Source: Tunicatimonas sp964551335 (GTDB taxonomy: Bacteria > Bacteroidota > Bacteroidia > Cytophagales > Cyclobacteriaceae). Taken from it: a stretch of DNA of 64,000 nucleotides. Both the position numbers and the translations under genes were made by a program. This document shows, piece after piece, positions 43,499 through 52,446 of the stretch. Below the pieces are notes generated by a model. That model was not told the DNA's origin, searched no databases, and saw nothing but the letters and a program-made list of their open reading frames with translations. Location: positions 1 to 64,000 of the forward strand of contig CAZKCO010000009.1 in NCBI GenBank assembly GCA_964551335.1, read 5' to 3'. Position 1 is the first letter of the stretch; each line of letters opens with the position of its first letter.

Positions 43499-43570
43499 AA
43501 TCAGAATAAGCTACAAAAAGGCATTCTTTTTGCCTTGTTTTGATTATTAGCAACATTAAATAATCATATC

Positions 43571-44161
43571 ATGCGACCTCACCATATTTTCTATTGGATT
43601 ATCGGAGCGTTTTTATTAGCAAGTTGTCAGGGTGAACCCGGACTCCCTGGTCCCGTTGGACCAAGAGGCGATCAAGGCCCTCCTGGTGCTCCCGGGCCAC
43701 TAAGCCTGATGTACGAGATCATCTTCAGCCTGAATGCCGACAACGAGTGGCAAGCCCTATATGAATTTCCGGCTCAGGATGAAATCTTTCTGGAAGACGT
43801 AGTACTCGTTTATCTGCTATGGGATCAGGTAGAACCCGAAGGTGGTGGCGATCTAATTGATGTTTGGCGCCTGATGCCGGTGAATTACTTCACTGATAAC
43901 GGATTACTACAGATAAACTATGACTTTACGGTAAGCGATGTGGCGATCTTCGCCGAAGCGGAGTTTCCGCTTGACCCTGAGCGCGATGCGTTCGAAGATT
44001 TTGTGGCCCGTATCGTTGTCGTTCCGGCTGAGGCCTCACCCAACGCTCGTCTCGAGATCAATTACGAGGATTATAACGAGGTGAAAGCGTTATTAGACTT
44101 GCCCGAACAGAAGGTAAAATCCGGTACCCCGGTACTAAAAGTCCTGCAGGCCGACAATTAA
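43571..44161 (+). CDS. Lipoprotein with short collagen-like repeat
   Basis: A 196-residue lipoprotein (lipobox LLASC about residue 21). Directly after the lipid anchor come eight Gly-X-Y triplets, GEPGLPGPVGPRGDQGPP then GAPGPL, i.e. a collagen-like stalk; the remaining ~150 residues are an acidic globular domain without a family I can name. Similar small collagen-like lipoproteins occur in Bacteroidota, where a short triple helix may trimerise the globular domain at the cell surface. It is the last gene of the rightward carbohydrate block but could be independent of it. Confidence 0.82.
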   Translation: MRPHHIFYWIIGAFLLASCQGEPGLPGPVGPRGDQGPPGAPGPLSLMYEIIFSLNADNEWQALYEFPAQDEIFLEDVVLVYLLWDQVEPEGGGDLIDVWRLMPVNYFTDNGLLQINYDFTVSDVAIFAEAEFPLDPERDAFEDFVARIVVVPAEASPNARLEINYEDYNEVKALLDLPEQKVKSGTPVLKVLQADN

Positions 44162-44189
44162 TAGAGCTGTTTAAAACTAAAGAATAGAA

Positions 44190-44232
44190 AATCCTGATTA
44201 AGCCCTAGAAAAGCTAATCAGGATTTTTTATG
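44190..44232. terminator. Bidirectional terminator between the collagen-like gene and trpB2
   Basis: An 11-bp stem (44190-44200 with 44215-44225, AATCCTGATTA/TAATCAGGATT) with a 14-base loop, flanked by T on the right and A-rich sequence on the left, so it can serve both convergent genes. Confidence 0.8.
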
Positions 44233-44233
44233 T

Positions 44234-45601
44234 CTAAGCTATTTCCGGGGTATCTATCTGCGAGATTGCCTCTTGAATTTCCTGGTCGGTAAGCTCATGT
44301 TCCTGTAATTTTCCCGATAGATAATCTTCGTAAGCGGCCATATCAAAGTTGCCGTGGCCACAAAGGTTAAAGAGAATAGTTTTGGATGTACCTTCTTCCT
44401 TTGCCTGCTGAGCTTCGGCAATAACCGTAGCAATAGCGTGATTAGCTTCCGGAGCCGGAATGATGCCTTCGGCCCGGGCAAACTGGATGCCGGCTTCAAA
44501 GCATTCTAACTGATGGTGGGCTCGGCCTTCAATCAACTTATCTTTTAATAATTGGCTTACTACAACTCCCGCACCGTGGTAGCGCAATCCGCCGGCGTGA
44601 ATGGGGGCGGGCACGAAATTGTGTCCTAGCGTGTACATCGGTAGCAGTGGAGTCATACCTACCGTGTCACCAAAATCATAGCGGAAAACTCCCTTCGTCA
44701 GTTTGGGACAGGAAGCTGGTTCGCTAGCAATGCAGCGAATTTTCTTCCCTTCTTCCAGATTGTAGCGCAGAAATGGAAACGCAATACCTGCAAAGTTCGA
44801 TCCACCTCCAAAAGGCGCTACCACAATATCCGGAAAGTCTCCGGCTTGTTCTAATTGGGCAACTGCTTCCTGCCCAATTACGGTTTGGTGCATCAGCACG
44901 TGATTGAGTACACTACCTAGTGAATACTTGGTGTGCTCGTCGTTAGCAGCTCGCTCTACCGCTTCGGAGATGGCGATACCCAAGCTACCCGGTGAGTCGG
45001 GGTGCTCGGCTAGTACTTTACGTCCGGCTTCAGTCTTGTCACTGGGTGAGGCAATCACACTGGCTCCCCAGGTGTTCATCATAAGCTTACGGTAGGGCTT
45101 CTGGTTGTAGCTGATTTTTACCATATACACTTCGCACTCAATGCCAAAGTGCTGACAGGCAAAGCTCAGAGCACTACCCCACTGCCCGGCCCCGGTTTCA
45201 GTAGTGATACGTTTCACTCCTTCTTGCTTGTTATAGTAGGCTTGGGCGATAGCGGTATTGGGTTTATGAGAGCCAGAGGGGCTCACCCCTTCATACTTAT
45301 AGTAGATCTTGGCGGGAGTATCCAGCGCTTTTTCCAGCCCATAGGCGCGATAAAGTGGAGTAGGGCGCCATAGAGAATAAAGGTGCCGAACTTCATCGGG
45401 TATGGTGACCCATTTTTCGGTAGTAACCTCCTGCTGAATTAATCCCATCGGGAATAACGGAGCGAGGGCCTCAGGGCCAATAGGTTCTTGAGTTTGCGGA
45501 TTAAGCGGGGGCAGTGGTTTGTTAGCCATGCTGGCTGTGATATTGTACCATGCTTCGGGCATCTCCGCTTCAGAGAGTAAGAATTTTCGTTGCTTGGTCA
45601 T
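44234..45601 (-). CDS. TrpB2-type tryptophan synthase beta chain
   Basis: A 455-residue pyridoxal-phosphate enzyme of the TrpB2 group, which differs from canonical TrpB by N-terminal and internal insertions. The Schiff-base lysine is K113 in SGSHKPNTA and the phosphate-binding loop is PFGGGSNFAG. The ATG at 45601 is preferred over one at 45625. TrpB2 makes tryptophan from indole and serine; stand-alone copies like this one, without trpA or other trp genes nearby, may scavenge indole or act on O-phosphoserine. No trp leader is visible. Confidence 0.92.
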   Translation of the reverse strand: MTKQRKFLLSEAEMPEAWYNITASMANKPLPPLNPQTQEPIGPEALAPLFPMGLIQQEVTTEKWVTIPDEVRHLYSLWRPTPLYRAYGLEKALDTPAKIYYKYEGVSPSGSHKPNTAIAQAYYNKQEGVKRITTETGAGQWGSALSFACQHFGIECEVYMVKISYNQKPYRKLMMNTWGASVIASPSDKTEAGRKVLAEHPDSPGSLGIAISEAVERAANDEHTKYSLGSVLNHVLMHQTVIGQEAVAQLEQAGDFPDIVVAPFGGGSNFAGIAFPFLRYNLEEGKKIRCIASEPASCPKLTKGVFRYDFGDTVGMTPLLPMYTLGHNFVPAPIHAGGLRYHGAGVVVSQLLKDKLIEGRAHHQLECFEAGIQFARAEGIIPAPEANHAIATVIAEAQQAKEEGTSKTILFNLCGHGNFDMAAYEDYLSGKLQEHELTDQEIQEAISQIDTPEIA

Positions 45602-45695
45602 GTACTGTAGGAATTTGAAATACAACTCAAATTCCTAAAATACAAAGTTTTCTATTACCACCAGTAAGATAAGTGCTAGTATCTTGGCAACTAGG

Positions 45696-46985
45696 CTAAT
45701 TCGTAAAGGCCGTAATCATTTCGTGTACTAAGTAACTGTTATTAACTGCCAAGGAGGAGCAGAAAAAAGCGCCCAAACCTAACGGAACCATACTTCGGTG
45801 CTCTAAAACAGAGGTGGCTTTTAGTACGAAGATGATGAGCCCGAACAGAATCGCTGTCCAGTGGCTGGCATACAGCATAAGATCGTCGCCGTACGTAAAG
45901 TGCAGTACAAAATGAAAGCTTAGAATGGCGAAGCAGGCCTTGACAAAAGTGAGCTGAAAGAGTTTGTATCGGATTATCAGGTGAGCCACCAGCGCTACCA
46001 CTGATATCCAAATAGGCCATGCAGCAAGGCCGCTTAAAGAAAAATCCAGCAAAGAAGCTTTTTGAAAAGATAGTAGTTGTATATCTTTTATTACCGCGTG
46101 GTCTGCCAGTGAGGTGAAAGGAGCAACGACATTGAATACCAGAATATGTTCAAGAAGATCAATAGTACGATGAAAGCCTTCCGACCATGAGGAAGGAATA
46201 AATAAAAATTGCTGGTCTTTTTCCATCCGATAAAGCATAGACAACAGCCAACTATCGTAGATTAGTTTTTGAAGCAGGCTGAGCACGGCGGTTACACCTC
46301 CGGTAAATAGCACGTAATAAAATACTTTTGTACGCTCTTCCCAGACTTGACGAAGGCGACCCGAAAAGACAAAGAAAAAAACTGCTAGCATGGCGGGTAC
46401 AATATTCGAGATAGTAATGCCTAATAAATAGGCAGTGATAAGCGCCCAATACTGTATTCTCCATTCTTTTACGCCAGCAATAAGGATCATAATCATACCC
46501 GTGGCTGAAAATACATAGGTGTCAGGTACTGTAGAAAATACCAACTGTGTACTAGACAAGCCGAATATAATCCCGAATAGCAGTACCCATCGGTTTGGCA
46601 GTTTTACCAGAACCATAAAATACATGAGTAATCCTACGTTTATTCCCCCGAATAGGGCACAGACTATGCTCGTAGCAATAGGCGGGTTTTGCACAATCGC
46701 ATTAACCATTTGACCGATAGGGTTAAACATTATTACGAAGGTAGGGTGCATGTGCACGCGCCTGTAATGGCTATCAAACTGCGTGAGGTTTTCTACTGCG
46801 TAGCGAGAATCAGCTTGAAAAAATATGTCATTTTCATGCATACCTGCTGCCCGGTAGCGGTCAGCCTCTAGCATTAATACTCCGATGGTGAAGTACAACA
46901 CTGCAAACCCTAAAGTGATATATACAGAAGCCGCCCAAAGACTAGTCTTTAGCTTAGGGTGTTTTGCTAGGGCGTTTTTGGACAT
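45696..46985 (-). CDS. Polytopic membrane protein, possible GT-C-like glycosyltransferase
   Basis: A 429-residue integral membrane protein with about ten hydrophobic helices; start set at the ATG at 46985 (MSKNALAKHPKLKTSLWAAS), since the frame up to 47069 adds a Cys/Pro-rich tail. The loop after the first helix is long and polar (DRYRAAGMHENDIFFQADSR; RVHMHPTFVIMF), which resembles the acidic first loop of GT-C fold glycosyltransferases and O-mannosyltransferase-like proteins. The assignment is weak. It has no obvious operon partner. Confidence 0.7.
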   Translation of the reverse strand: MSKNALAKHPKLKTSLWAASVYITLGFAVLYFTIGVLMLEADRYRAAGMHENDIFFQADSRYAVENLTQFDSHYRRVHMHPTFVIMFNPIGQMVNAIVQNPPIATSIVCALFGGINVGLLMYFMVLVKLPNRWVLLFGIIFGLSSTQLVFSTVPDTYVFSATGMIMILIAGVKEWRIQYWALITAYLLGITISNIVPAMLAVFFFVFSGRLRQVWEERTKVFYYVLFTGGVTAVLSLLQKLIYDSWLLSMLYRMEKDQQFLFIPSSWSEGFHRTIDLLEHILVFNVVAPFTSLADHAVIKDIQLLSFQKASLLDFSLSGLAAWPIWISVVALVAHLIIRYKLFQLTFVKACFAILSFHFVLHFTYGDDLMLYASHWTAILFGLIIFVLKATSVLEHRSMVPLGLGAFFCSSLAVNNSYLVHEMITAFTN

Positions 46986-47311
46986 ACAAATGAGGAAAAA
47001 TACATTTAAATTAAGATAAGGTAAAGGGGGCGAGCAACACTGCAAATAAATGATTTTGTTAACATTCATTTATCAAATATAAATTCTCATGGAAATATCT
47101 TGGTGAACCCTTCCCCTATTTGTTGTGCGAAAATGTTATTTATAAGAATACTGCTTTCTGGCATTAGATGCCCTTGATTGTTATTTGCAAAAATTAATTA
47201 TAAAAGATCTCTTAACAATGATATAGATCATTATACGGATCGTAGAAAAGTACTTAAGAAAATGAAATGGATTATTGTAGAGATCTTGGTAGGCACCGCT
47301 TAAAAAAGAAA
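46986..47311. other. Intergenic region, 326 bases, AT-rich
   Basis: The gap between the membrane-protein start and the thioesterase stop is AT-rich. Nothing convincing is seen on either strand: no terminator, tRNA or family-like reading frame. A 13-codon frame at 47262-47303 is too short to support. Confidence 0.6.
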
Positions 47312-47710
47312 TTAATTGTCATCATCTATGTGTAACTCAAGTTGCTGCCTTATGATATCTGGAATTGGTATTGACCGACGTTGATGATAATCGTAATGCA
47401 CTAAAACAGCCAATCCTTTTACTCGTACTTCGTGCTGTTGTACAATCACCTGTGATACTTGAAACGATGAGTTTCCAATTTTAGCTACTGAAGTCCGAAT
47501 GTCTACATCAGTTCCGTATTGAAGTTCACCCACAAAATTTAGTTCGATTCTGGCAACAATCAATCTCCATTTCTTGGGATCTAAATCTGGCGTAAATAAC
47601 TGAAAAAGAGGGCGTCTGGCTTGTTCAAACCATACTGGGACTACAGTATTATTAATATGTCCCAATGCATCGGTTTCAGAAAAACGGGGAGTTATCGTCT
47701 CAACGAACAT
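47312..47710 (-). CDS. Acyl-CoA thioesterase, hotdog fold (YbgC/FadM type)
   Basis: A 132-residue hotdog-fold thioesterase. The active-site region is FSETDALGHINNTVVPVWFEQAR, in which the Asp of TDALGHINN is the catalytic acid of the 4-hydroxybenzoyl-CoA thioesterase group. It hydrolyses acyl-CoA thioesters; chain length preference is unknown. A -7-like box TACTTTTG ends only six bases before the ATG, so the mRNA may have little or no leader. Confidence 0.92.
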   Translation of the reverse strand: MFVETITPRFSETDALGHINNTVVPVWFEQARRPLFQLFTPDLDPKKWRLIVARIELNFVGELQYGTDVDIRTSVAKIGNSSFQVSQVIVQQHEVRVKGLAVLVHYDYHQRRSIPIPDIIRQQLELHIDDDN

Positions 47711-48261
47711 GCCGACAAAAGTACAATTTTTTTTATCTAAGTGAGAAGCAAAAAATCTGGAAAATCATTTTGAAAAAACTTACGGCCAACTCAAAGATTT
47801 TTTTGAATGGAAGCGAAAATCTCTGATAAAATCGCTCAGCCAAAAATGAAAAATGAAGCCAAAAAAAGTGATTACAAAAGGCTAAATGGAAAGTATTTCA
47901 TGAAAAATACTAGATCAATGTTTTTTTTATGATTTTATGTGAAAAAATAACATTGTAGGATATTAGTCCGCCTGTGGCATGTTATAGCTGAGCTTCCCGC
48001 CTATCAATCAAATTGACTTATTTATCTTATAGTATGAGAAAGAATTTTCTCAGTATGATGTATCATAACCACCTCTGATTCATCCTGCTAAATCGCATTT
48101 CTTACAAAAGAACCACGCTTTTTCTAATCATTACAGTCCTGCCATTATCCTTTAAATGAACGGAAATTTGGCATGCCGGACTACGGTTTTTGTGCTCATG
48201 GCTCCCAAGTGGCTTACATATCAGCCACCTGAATGAATGTCAACACTAAACTTTTGTATTG
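47711..48261. other. Long non-coding gap before the PA14 gene, 551 bases
   Basis: The gap is very AT-rich on its left half and more balanced on its right half. It contains a small hairpin at 48209-48228 (GTGGCT/AGCCAC, 8-base loop) about 35 bases before the downstream start and another at about 48037-48052 (GAGAAA/TTTCTC). No reading frame with a family resemblance is present. Its length and the hairpins suggest a long leader or regulatory region of the downstream gene. Confidence 0.5.
47716..47723 (-). promoter_or_regulatory. Possible -7 box next to the thioesterase ATG
   Basis: On the minus strand TACTTTTG matches TAnnTTTG fully and ends 5 bases before the start codon. A TTG at the right distance upstream is not clear (nearest about 25 bases away). 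Confidence 0.35.
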
Positions 48262-51200
48262 ATGGAGCTAAATGATTGGACAAGACCGTTGAGGAGTGCG
48301 CTTCTAAGTTTGCGCGTATTAGGTACTTTTTCTCTAATAGTAATTTACTTAACAATTTCTTATTGCGCATTTTCTACTAATTCTGAATTTGGGCTTACGA
48401 CTGATGGGCGAGTAAATACCCCCTTAGTAAGTAGTGATCCCTCTAAATCTACTAGTTTACGTTCAGAAAATTCATCACCTGGATACGTTCAGCCTGCTAA
48501 CTATGATCTGATAAAAGCATGGGACTTTGAAGGCTGGCGGGGAAAATCTTTTTATGATAATTCCTACCTGGATGGACTCAAATTGCATCATCAACATATT
48601 CCTAATGTGTACCCTCGCGTTCAATCTACAGCTGATAATCCGGAGGTAAAAGGAGCGCTAAATGGACTGGCAGTGCCTATGCGCAATATCCGGTCCAATG
48701 ACAGTAACAAAGAGACAAGAAGAAGGTATGCTCGCGCTCAACTGAGAAACTATATTGATACTAAACTAGCTCCTGCCAGCCGAATGGGAAAAACCAGTGG
48801 AAACGGCAGCTACTTATATTCGCGTATTGGTGAGGAGTATGTTTACCAAGTCCGTTTAAAGCCTACTAAAAAATGGCAAAAAGATCAAGGTTCGCCTGCC
48901 GGAGATGGTGAAGATTTGTACTGTTCTATCATAGGTATGAAACAAGATTATTACGGTGCATTCAAACGCTCTAGAGACGCAACTTTTAAACTACGCATGT
49001 ACGGTGATTACGTAAATATTGTTATCAACGGTGACCGCACCGATGGTGCTGATTATAAAGCGACTAATACGTTTACGGCAATTCGAGAGAAAGTATACTT
49101 GCCTGAATTTTACGACGGTAACTTCCACACCTTTACCGTACGGGTCAAATGGCATGCAACCAAAGGGCATACTTACATTTATTTCGACGACAAGTTGATT
49201 TGGAGTCGGGAAAATTTCACTAACTGTTACCGTGAAGATAACCATCCTGATCTAGGGCCGTATTGGATGTTCGGAGTTTATGATGCTGGATTCGTTGCTG
49301 GCCTGAACTCTGGCTCTAACGAAAAAGAGATATTAGTTGACTATGCTGCTATGGGATTCTATAATCCTAATGGAAAAGGATACGAAAAATACTCCCAAGG
49401 ACAGAGCACCCCACCGGCAAGTACGGATCCACCATCAGTTAGTTTAATTCAACCCGATGGAGCTACTTACCTCGATGGAGATGATATCACATTGGTAGCT
49501 CAGTTAAGCGATAGCGATGGAGAGGTCACCCAGACCTCATTCTGGGTAGACGGAAAGGAAATTAATCAGCAAGTAGTTGCTACGAAAGAAGGCTTTGTAT
49601 CCTACAACTGGGAATCTGTGCCAGCGGGAAAATATCAGGTACAAGCCAAAGCCCAAGACGATCAGGGAAATGAAGCAGTTTCATCCATCATTGTTTACGA
49701 AGTAGGAGGTGGAGATGGCCCTTCATCCTCACCCGGAAATCCAGATGTTCCGACTGCTCCAGAAGCTCCAGTTGCCCCGACTACCCCCGAGGCACCAGTA
49801 GCTGAGGGCGGTGAGCCTGGTTTGCGCTACGCGCACTACGTGGGGGAATGGACGAGCATTCCTGATTTTAGCAAACTCACGGCGGTGAGTGAAGGGGTAG
49901 TGCCTAACTTTACCTTTGCCCCAGCTGGTAGAGAACTGTATACGTTTGGCATTGCCTACGAAGGCTATCTGCTGGTGGAACAAGCTGGGGAATATACGTT
50001 CCAGGTCAATGCCAACGATGGTAGCAACCTGTACATTAACGGCAAAGAGATCGTCAACAACGATGGTCAGAAAGCGGATGCTCAGGAGAAGTCCGGTAGT
50101 ATCAGTCTGGCGGCGGGTTACCATCCCATCCGGTTGACCTTCTTTGAGCGTTGGGGACCGCAGGTGCTGGAAGTGCGCTACCAGGGGCCAGGCATCAAGT
50201 TACAACCTATTCCTGATGAAGTACTCTTCCTAGATGCACCCGAAAATGTGGTACCTATGGTAGATGCGGGCAATGATGTTAAAATTGGCCTACCTCAAAA
50301 TGAAGTTACGCTAAATGCGAAAGGAGCTGATCAGGATGGAACAATCGTAAGCTATCAATGGACAGTAGTAAGCGAGTCGACAGTAAATTTGGCAAGTCCG
50401 AAATCTGCCGAGACTAAAGTAGGAGGCTTAACAGCCGGGACTTACCAGTTTGTAGTAACGGTAGAGGATAATCAAGGGGCAACTGCTTCAGATACTGTGC
50501 AGGTGGTGGTAGAAAAAGCTCCTGTAGTCGATAACAGTAAACCTCATCTGAACTATGCTTACTACGAGGGCGATTGGTCAACTCTACCTGATTTTTCACA
50601 GCTACCAGTAGTAGAGCAAGGAACTGTAGCTAGCTTTAATCTGGAAGAACGGAAGCGAGATGACCGGTTTGCGTTTGTTTTCACCGGATATATTGATATT
50701 AAAACTGCCGGAACATATCAGTTTTATACTGCTTCGGACGATGGTAGTGCCCTGTACATCGGCAATCAGCAGATAGTAGACAACGACGGCAAGCATGCCC
50801 GCCGGGAGCGCTCAGGCACGGTTAAACTGACTGAGGGAAAACATCCTATTCGAGTAGTATTTTTTGAGAACTTAGGACAAGAAGTACTAGAAGTAAGCTA
50901 CCAAGGTCCGGGTATTGATAAAATGGAAATTCCTAGCGAAGTACTTTCGACTGAAGGAGACCCGAAACCAGAAGCTCCAGTTGCCCCGACTACCCCCGAG
51001 GCACCGGTGGCTGAGGGCGGTGAGCCTGGTTTGCGCTACGCGCACTACGTGGGGGAATGGACGAGCATTCCTGATTTTAGCAAACTCACGGCGGTGAGTG
51101 AAGGGGTAGTGCCTAACTTTACCTTTGCCCCAGCTGGTAGAGAACTGTATACGTTTGGCATTGCCTACGAAGGCTATCTGCTGGTGGAACAAGCTGGGGA

Positions 51201-52302
51201 ATATACGTTCCAGGTCAATGCCAACGATGGTAGCAACCTGTACATTAACGGCAAAGAGATCGTCAACAACGATGGTCAGAAAGCGGATGCTCAGGAGAAG
51301 TCCGGTAGTATCAGTCTGGCGGCGGGTTACCATCCCATCCGGTTGACCTTCTTTGAGCGTTGGGGACCGCAGGTGCTGGAAGTGCGCTACCAGGGGCCAG
51401 GCATCAAGTTACAACCTATTCCTGATGAAGTACTCTTCCTTAACGCCCCGCAGCAAGCACCCGAACTTAAAAATGACTTGGTTTACGTGAACTTTCACCG
51501 GGAGGAAGAAGGTGCTGCCGATGGATGGAACAATTTGCGAACTGCTACAGTGACCGGAGAGGAATTACCTCTGCAAAACGTGAATGGAGAAAGCACTGAT
51601 ATTGTTCTACGATTAGAATCCGCCTGGGATGGTGCAAACTATAAAGGCTACGCTACTGGTGACGATAGCGGAAAGTACCCTGATGCTGTAACCCGATCAT
51701 ACTTCTGGACAAAAGACCGCGAAGTTGTCAGCCTCAATGGGTTGTCCCGAGACAGGTTGTATAGCTTTACCTTCTACGCCAGTTCGCAGTTTGGAGGCGA
51801 CCGTACTACGATATATACAATCGGTGATCAGGAAGTCCGGCTGAATGCATCCTATAACGAACGAGAAACCGTGAGCATAGAAAACGTTCGTCCTTCTTCT
51901 AATGGCCAAATCGCTATTGAAGTGAGCCGGGCGGTAGGTTCAAGCTACGGATTTTTAGGGGCATTAATTATGGAAAGTAAGGTGTCGGTGGCCCCAGTGG
52001 TGAAGCAGAATGTGGTTCAGCAGGAAGATATAGTGCTATCACTGGAACCGGAGGTTACTGACGTTAAAGTGGGAACCCAAGTAAGTGTTTATCCTAATCC
52101 GACTATTGGTATTGTGAATATTAAAACCAAACAGGGGGCTAGGTACTGGATAAGCGATATGCGAGGTAATGTTGTTGAGACAGGCGAGACAAGCGAAGGT
52201 GGGACCACCACAGTAGACCTGACTTACCTGCCGAAAGGAATCTACTTAGTAAAAATTCAGACCGACACAGAGTGGAATACTGAGAAGATCATTCTTCAGT
52301 AA
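48262..52302 (+). CDS. Multidomain T9SS secreted protein with lyase-like domain and three PA14 modules
   Basis: A 1346-residue secreted protein; ATG at 48262 chosen over an adjoining TTG. An N-terminal hydrophobic signal segment (about 14-40) is followed by a jelly-roll domain (about 75-363) like heparin-lyase-I/LamG folds (AWDFEGWRGKSFYDNS; HTFTVRVKWHATKGHTYIYF). Then come an Ig-like domain (about 391-483), a Pro-rich linker, PA14 module A (520-657), a PKD-like domain (660-750), a diverged PA14 module B (759-897), another Pro linker, PA14 module A' (about 923-1060), a beta-sandwich (about 1065-1235) and a C-terminal T9SS sorting domain (VSVYPNPTIGIVNI; LPKGIYLVKI). PA14 domains bind sugars. 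Function is most likely glycan binding or cleavage at the cell surface. Confidence 0.85.
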   Translation: MELNDWTRPLRSALLSLRVLGTFSLIVIYLTISYCAFSTNSEFGLTTDGRVNTPLVSSDPSKSTSLRSENSSPGYVQPANYDLIKAWDFEGWRGKSFYDNSYLDGLKLHHQHIPNVYPRVQSTADNPEVKGALNGLAVPMRNIRSNDSNKETRRRYARAQLRNYIDTKLAPASRMGKTSGNGSYLYSRIGEEYVYQVRLKPTKKWQKDQGSPAGDGEDLYCSIIGMKQDYYGAFKRSRDATFKLRMYGDYVNIVINGDRTDGADYKATNTFTAIREKVYLPEFYDGNFHTFTVRVKWHATKGHTYIYFDDKLIWSRENFTNCYREDNHPDLGPYWMFGVYDAGFVAGLNSGSNEKEILVDYAAMGFYNPNGKGYEKYSQGQSTPPASTDPPSVSLIQPDGATYLDGDDITLVAQLSDSDGEVTQTSFWVDGKEINQQVVATKEGFVSYNWESVPAGKYQVQAKAQDDQGNEAVSSIIVYEVGGGDGPSSSPGNPDVPTAPEAPVAPTTPEAPVAEGGEPGLRYAHYVGEWTSIPDFSKLTAVSEGVVPNFTFAPAGRELYTFGIAYEGYLLVEQAGEYTFQVNANDGSNLYINGKEIVNNDGQKADAQEKSGSISLAAGYHPIRLTFFERWGPQVLEVRYQGPGIKLQPIPDEVLFLDAPENVVPMVDAGNDVKIGLPQNEVTLNAKGADQDGTIVSYQWTVVSESTVNLASPKSAETKVGGLTAGTYQFVVTVEDNQGATASDTVQVVVEKAPVVDNSKPHLNYAYYEGDWSTLPDFSQLPVVEQGTVASFNLEERKRDDRFAFVFTGYIDIKTAGTYQFYTASDDGSALYIGNQQIVDNDGKHARRERSGTVKLTEGKHPIRVVFFENLGQEVLEVSYQGPGIDKMEIPSEVLSTEGDPKPEAPVAPTTPEAPVAEGGEPGLRYAHYVGEWTSIPDFSKLTAVSEGVVPNFTFAPAGRELYTFGIAYEGYLLVEQAGEYTFQVNANDGSNLYINGKEIVNNDGQKADAQEKSGSISLAAGYHPIRLTFFERWGPQVLEVRYQGPGIKLQPIPDEVLFLNAPQQAPELKNDLVYVNFHREEEGAADGWNNLRTATVTGEELPLQNVNGESTDIVLRLESAWDGANYKGYATGDDSGKYPDAVTRSYFWTKDREVVSLNGLSRDRLYSFTFYASSQFGGDRTTIYTIGDQEVRLNASYNERETVSIENVRPSSNGQIAIEVSRAVGSSYGFLGALIMESKVSVAPVVKQNVVQQEDIVLSLEPEVTDVKVGTQVSVYPNPTIGIVNIKTKQGARYWISDMRGNVVETGETSEGGTTTVDLTYLPKGIYLVKIQTDTEWNTEKIILQ
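49759..50231 (+). repeat. 473-bp direct repeat, copy 1 (linker plus PA14 module A)
   Basis: Identical by eye to 50968-51440 except for two synonymous third-position changes in the linker (CCA/CCG and GTA/GTG). Copies are offset by 1209 bases, which is in frame (403 codons). The encoded peptides are identical. Confidence 0.95.
50968..51440 (+). repeat. 473-bp direct repeat, copy 2 (linker plus PA14 module A')
   Basis: Second copy of the repeat at 49759-50231. The identity stops abruptly at both ends. Between the copies lie a PKD-like domain and PA14 module B, which shares the fold but is much diverged. Confidence 0.95.
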
Positions 52303-52326
52303 ATAGTAAAAAATAACTTTCTGACG

Positions 52327-52357
52327 AAAAGTGCTGGATATTTATTCAGCACTTTTT
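52327..52357 (+). terminator. Terminator after the PA14 gene
   Basis: A 10-bp stem (52327-52336 with 52347-52356, AAAAGTGCTG/CAGCACTTTT), a 10-base loop and T to 52357. Confidence 0.85.
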
Positions 52358-52446
52358 GCGTTATTGCACTAGCAAAAGAATATGCCAGATTAGAATAACT
52401 TATGCTATAATGCATTCGTTGTACTGATGGGCGTATAATACCTTCT

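Noticed and set aside
47262..47303. 13-codon frame starting MKWIIVEILV
   Set aside because: Too short, no supporting signals; likely chance.
47846..47932. 28-codon frame in the long gap before the PA14 gene
   Set aside because: Lys/Asn-rich product expected from AT-rich DNA; no promoter, family or conserved context.
49729..51333. Pair of near-identical antisense frames opposite the PA14 repeats
   Set aside because: They are identical only because the sense strand is duplicated; no independent support.
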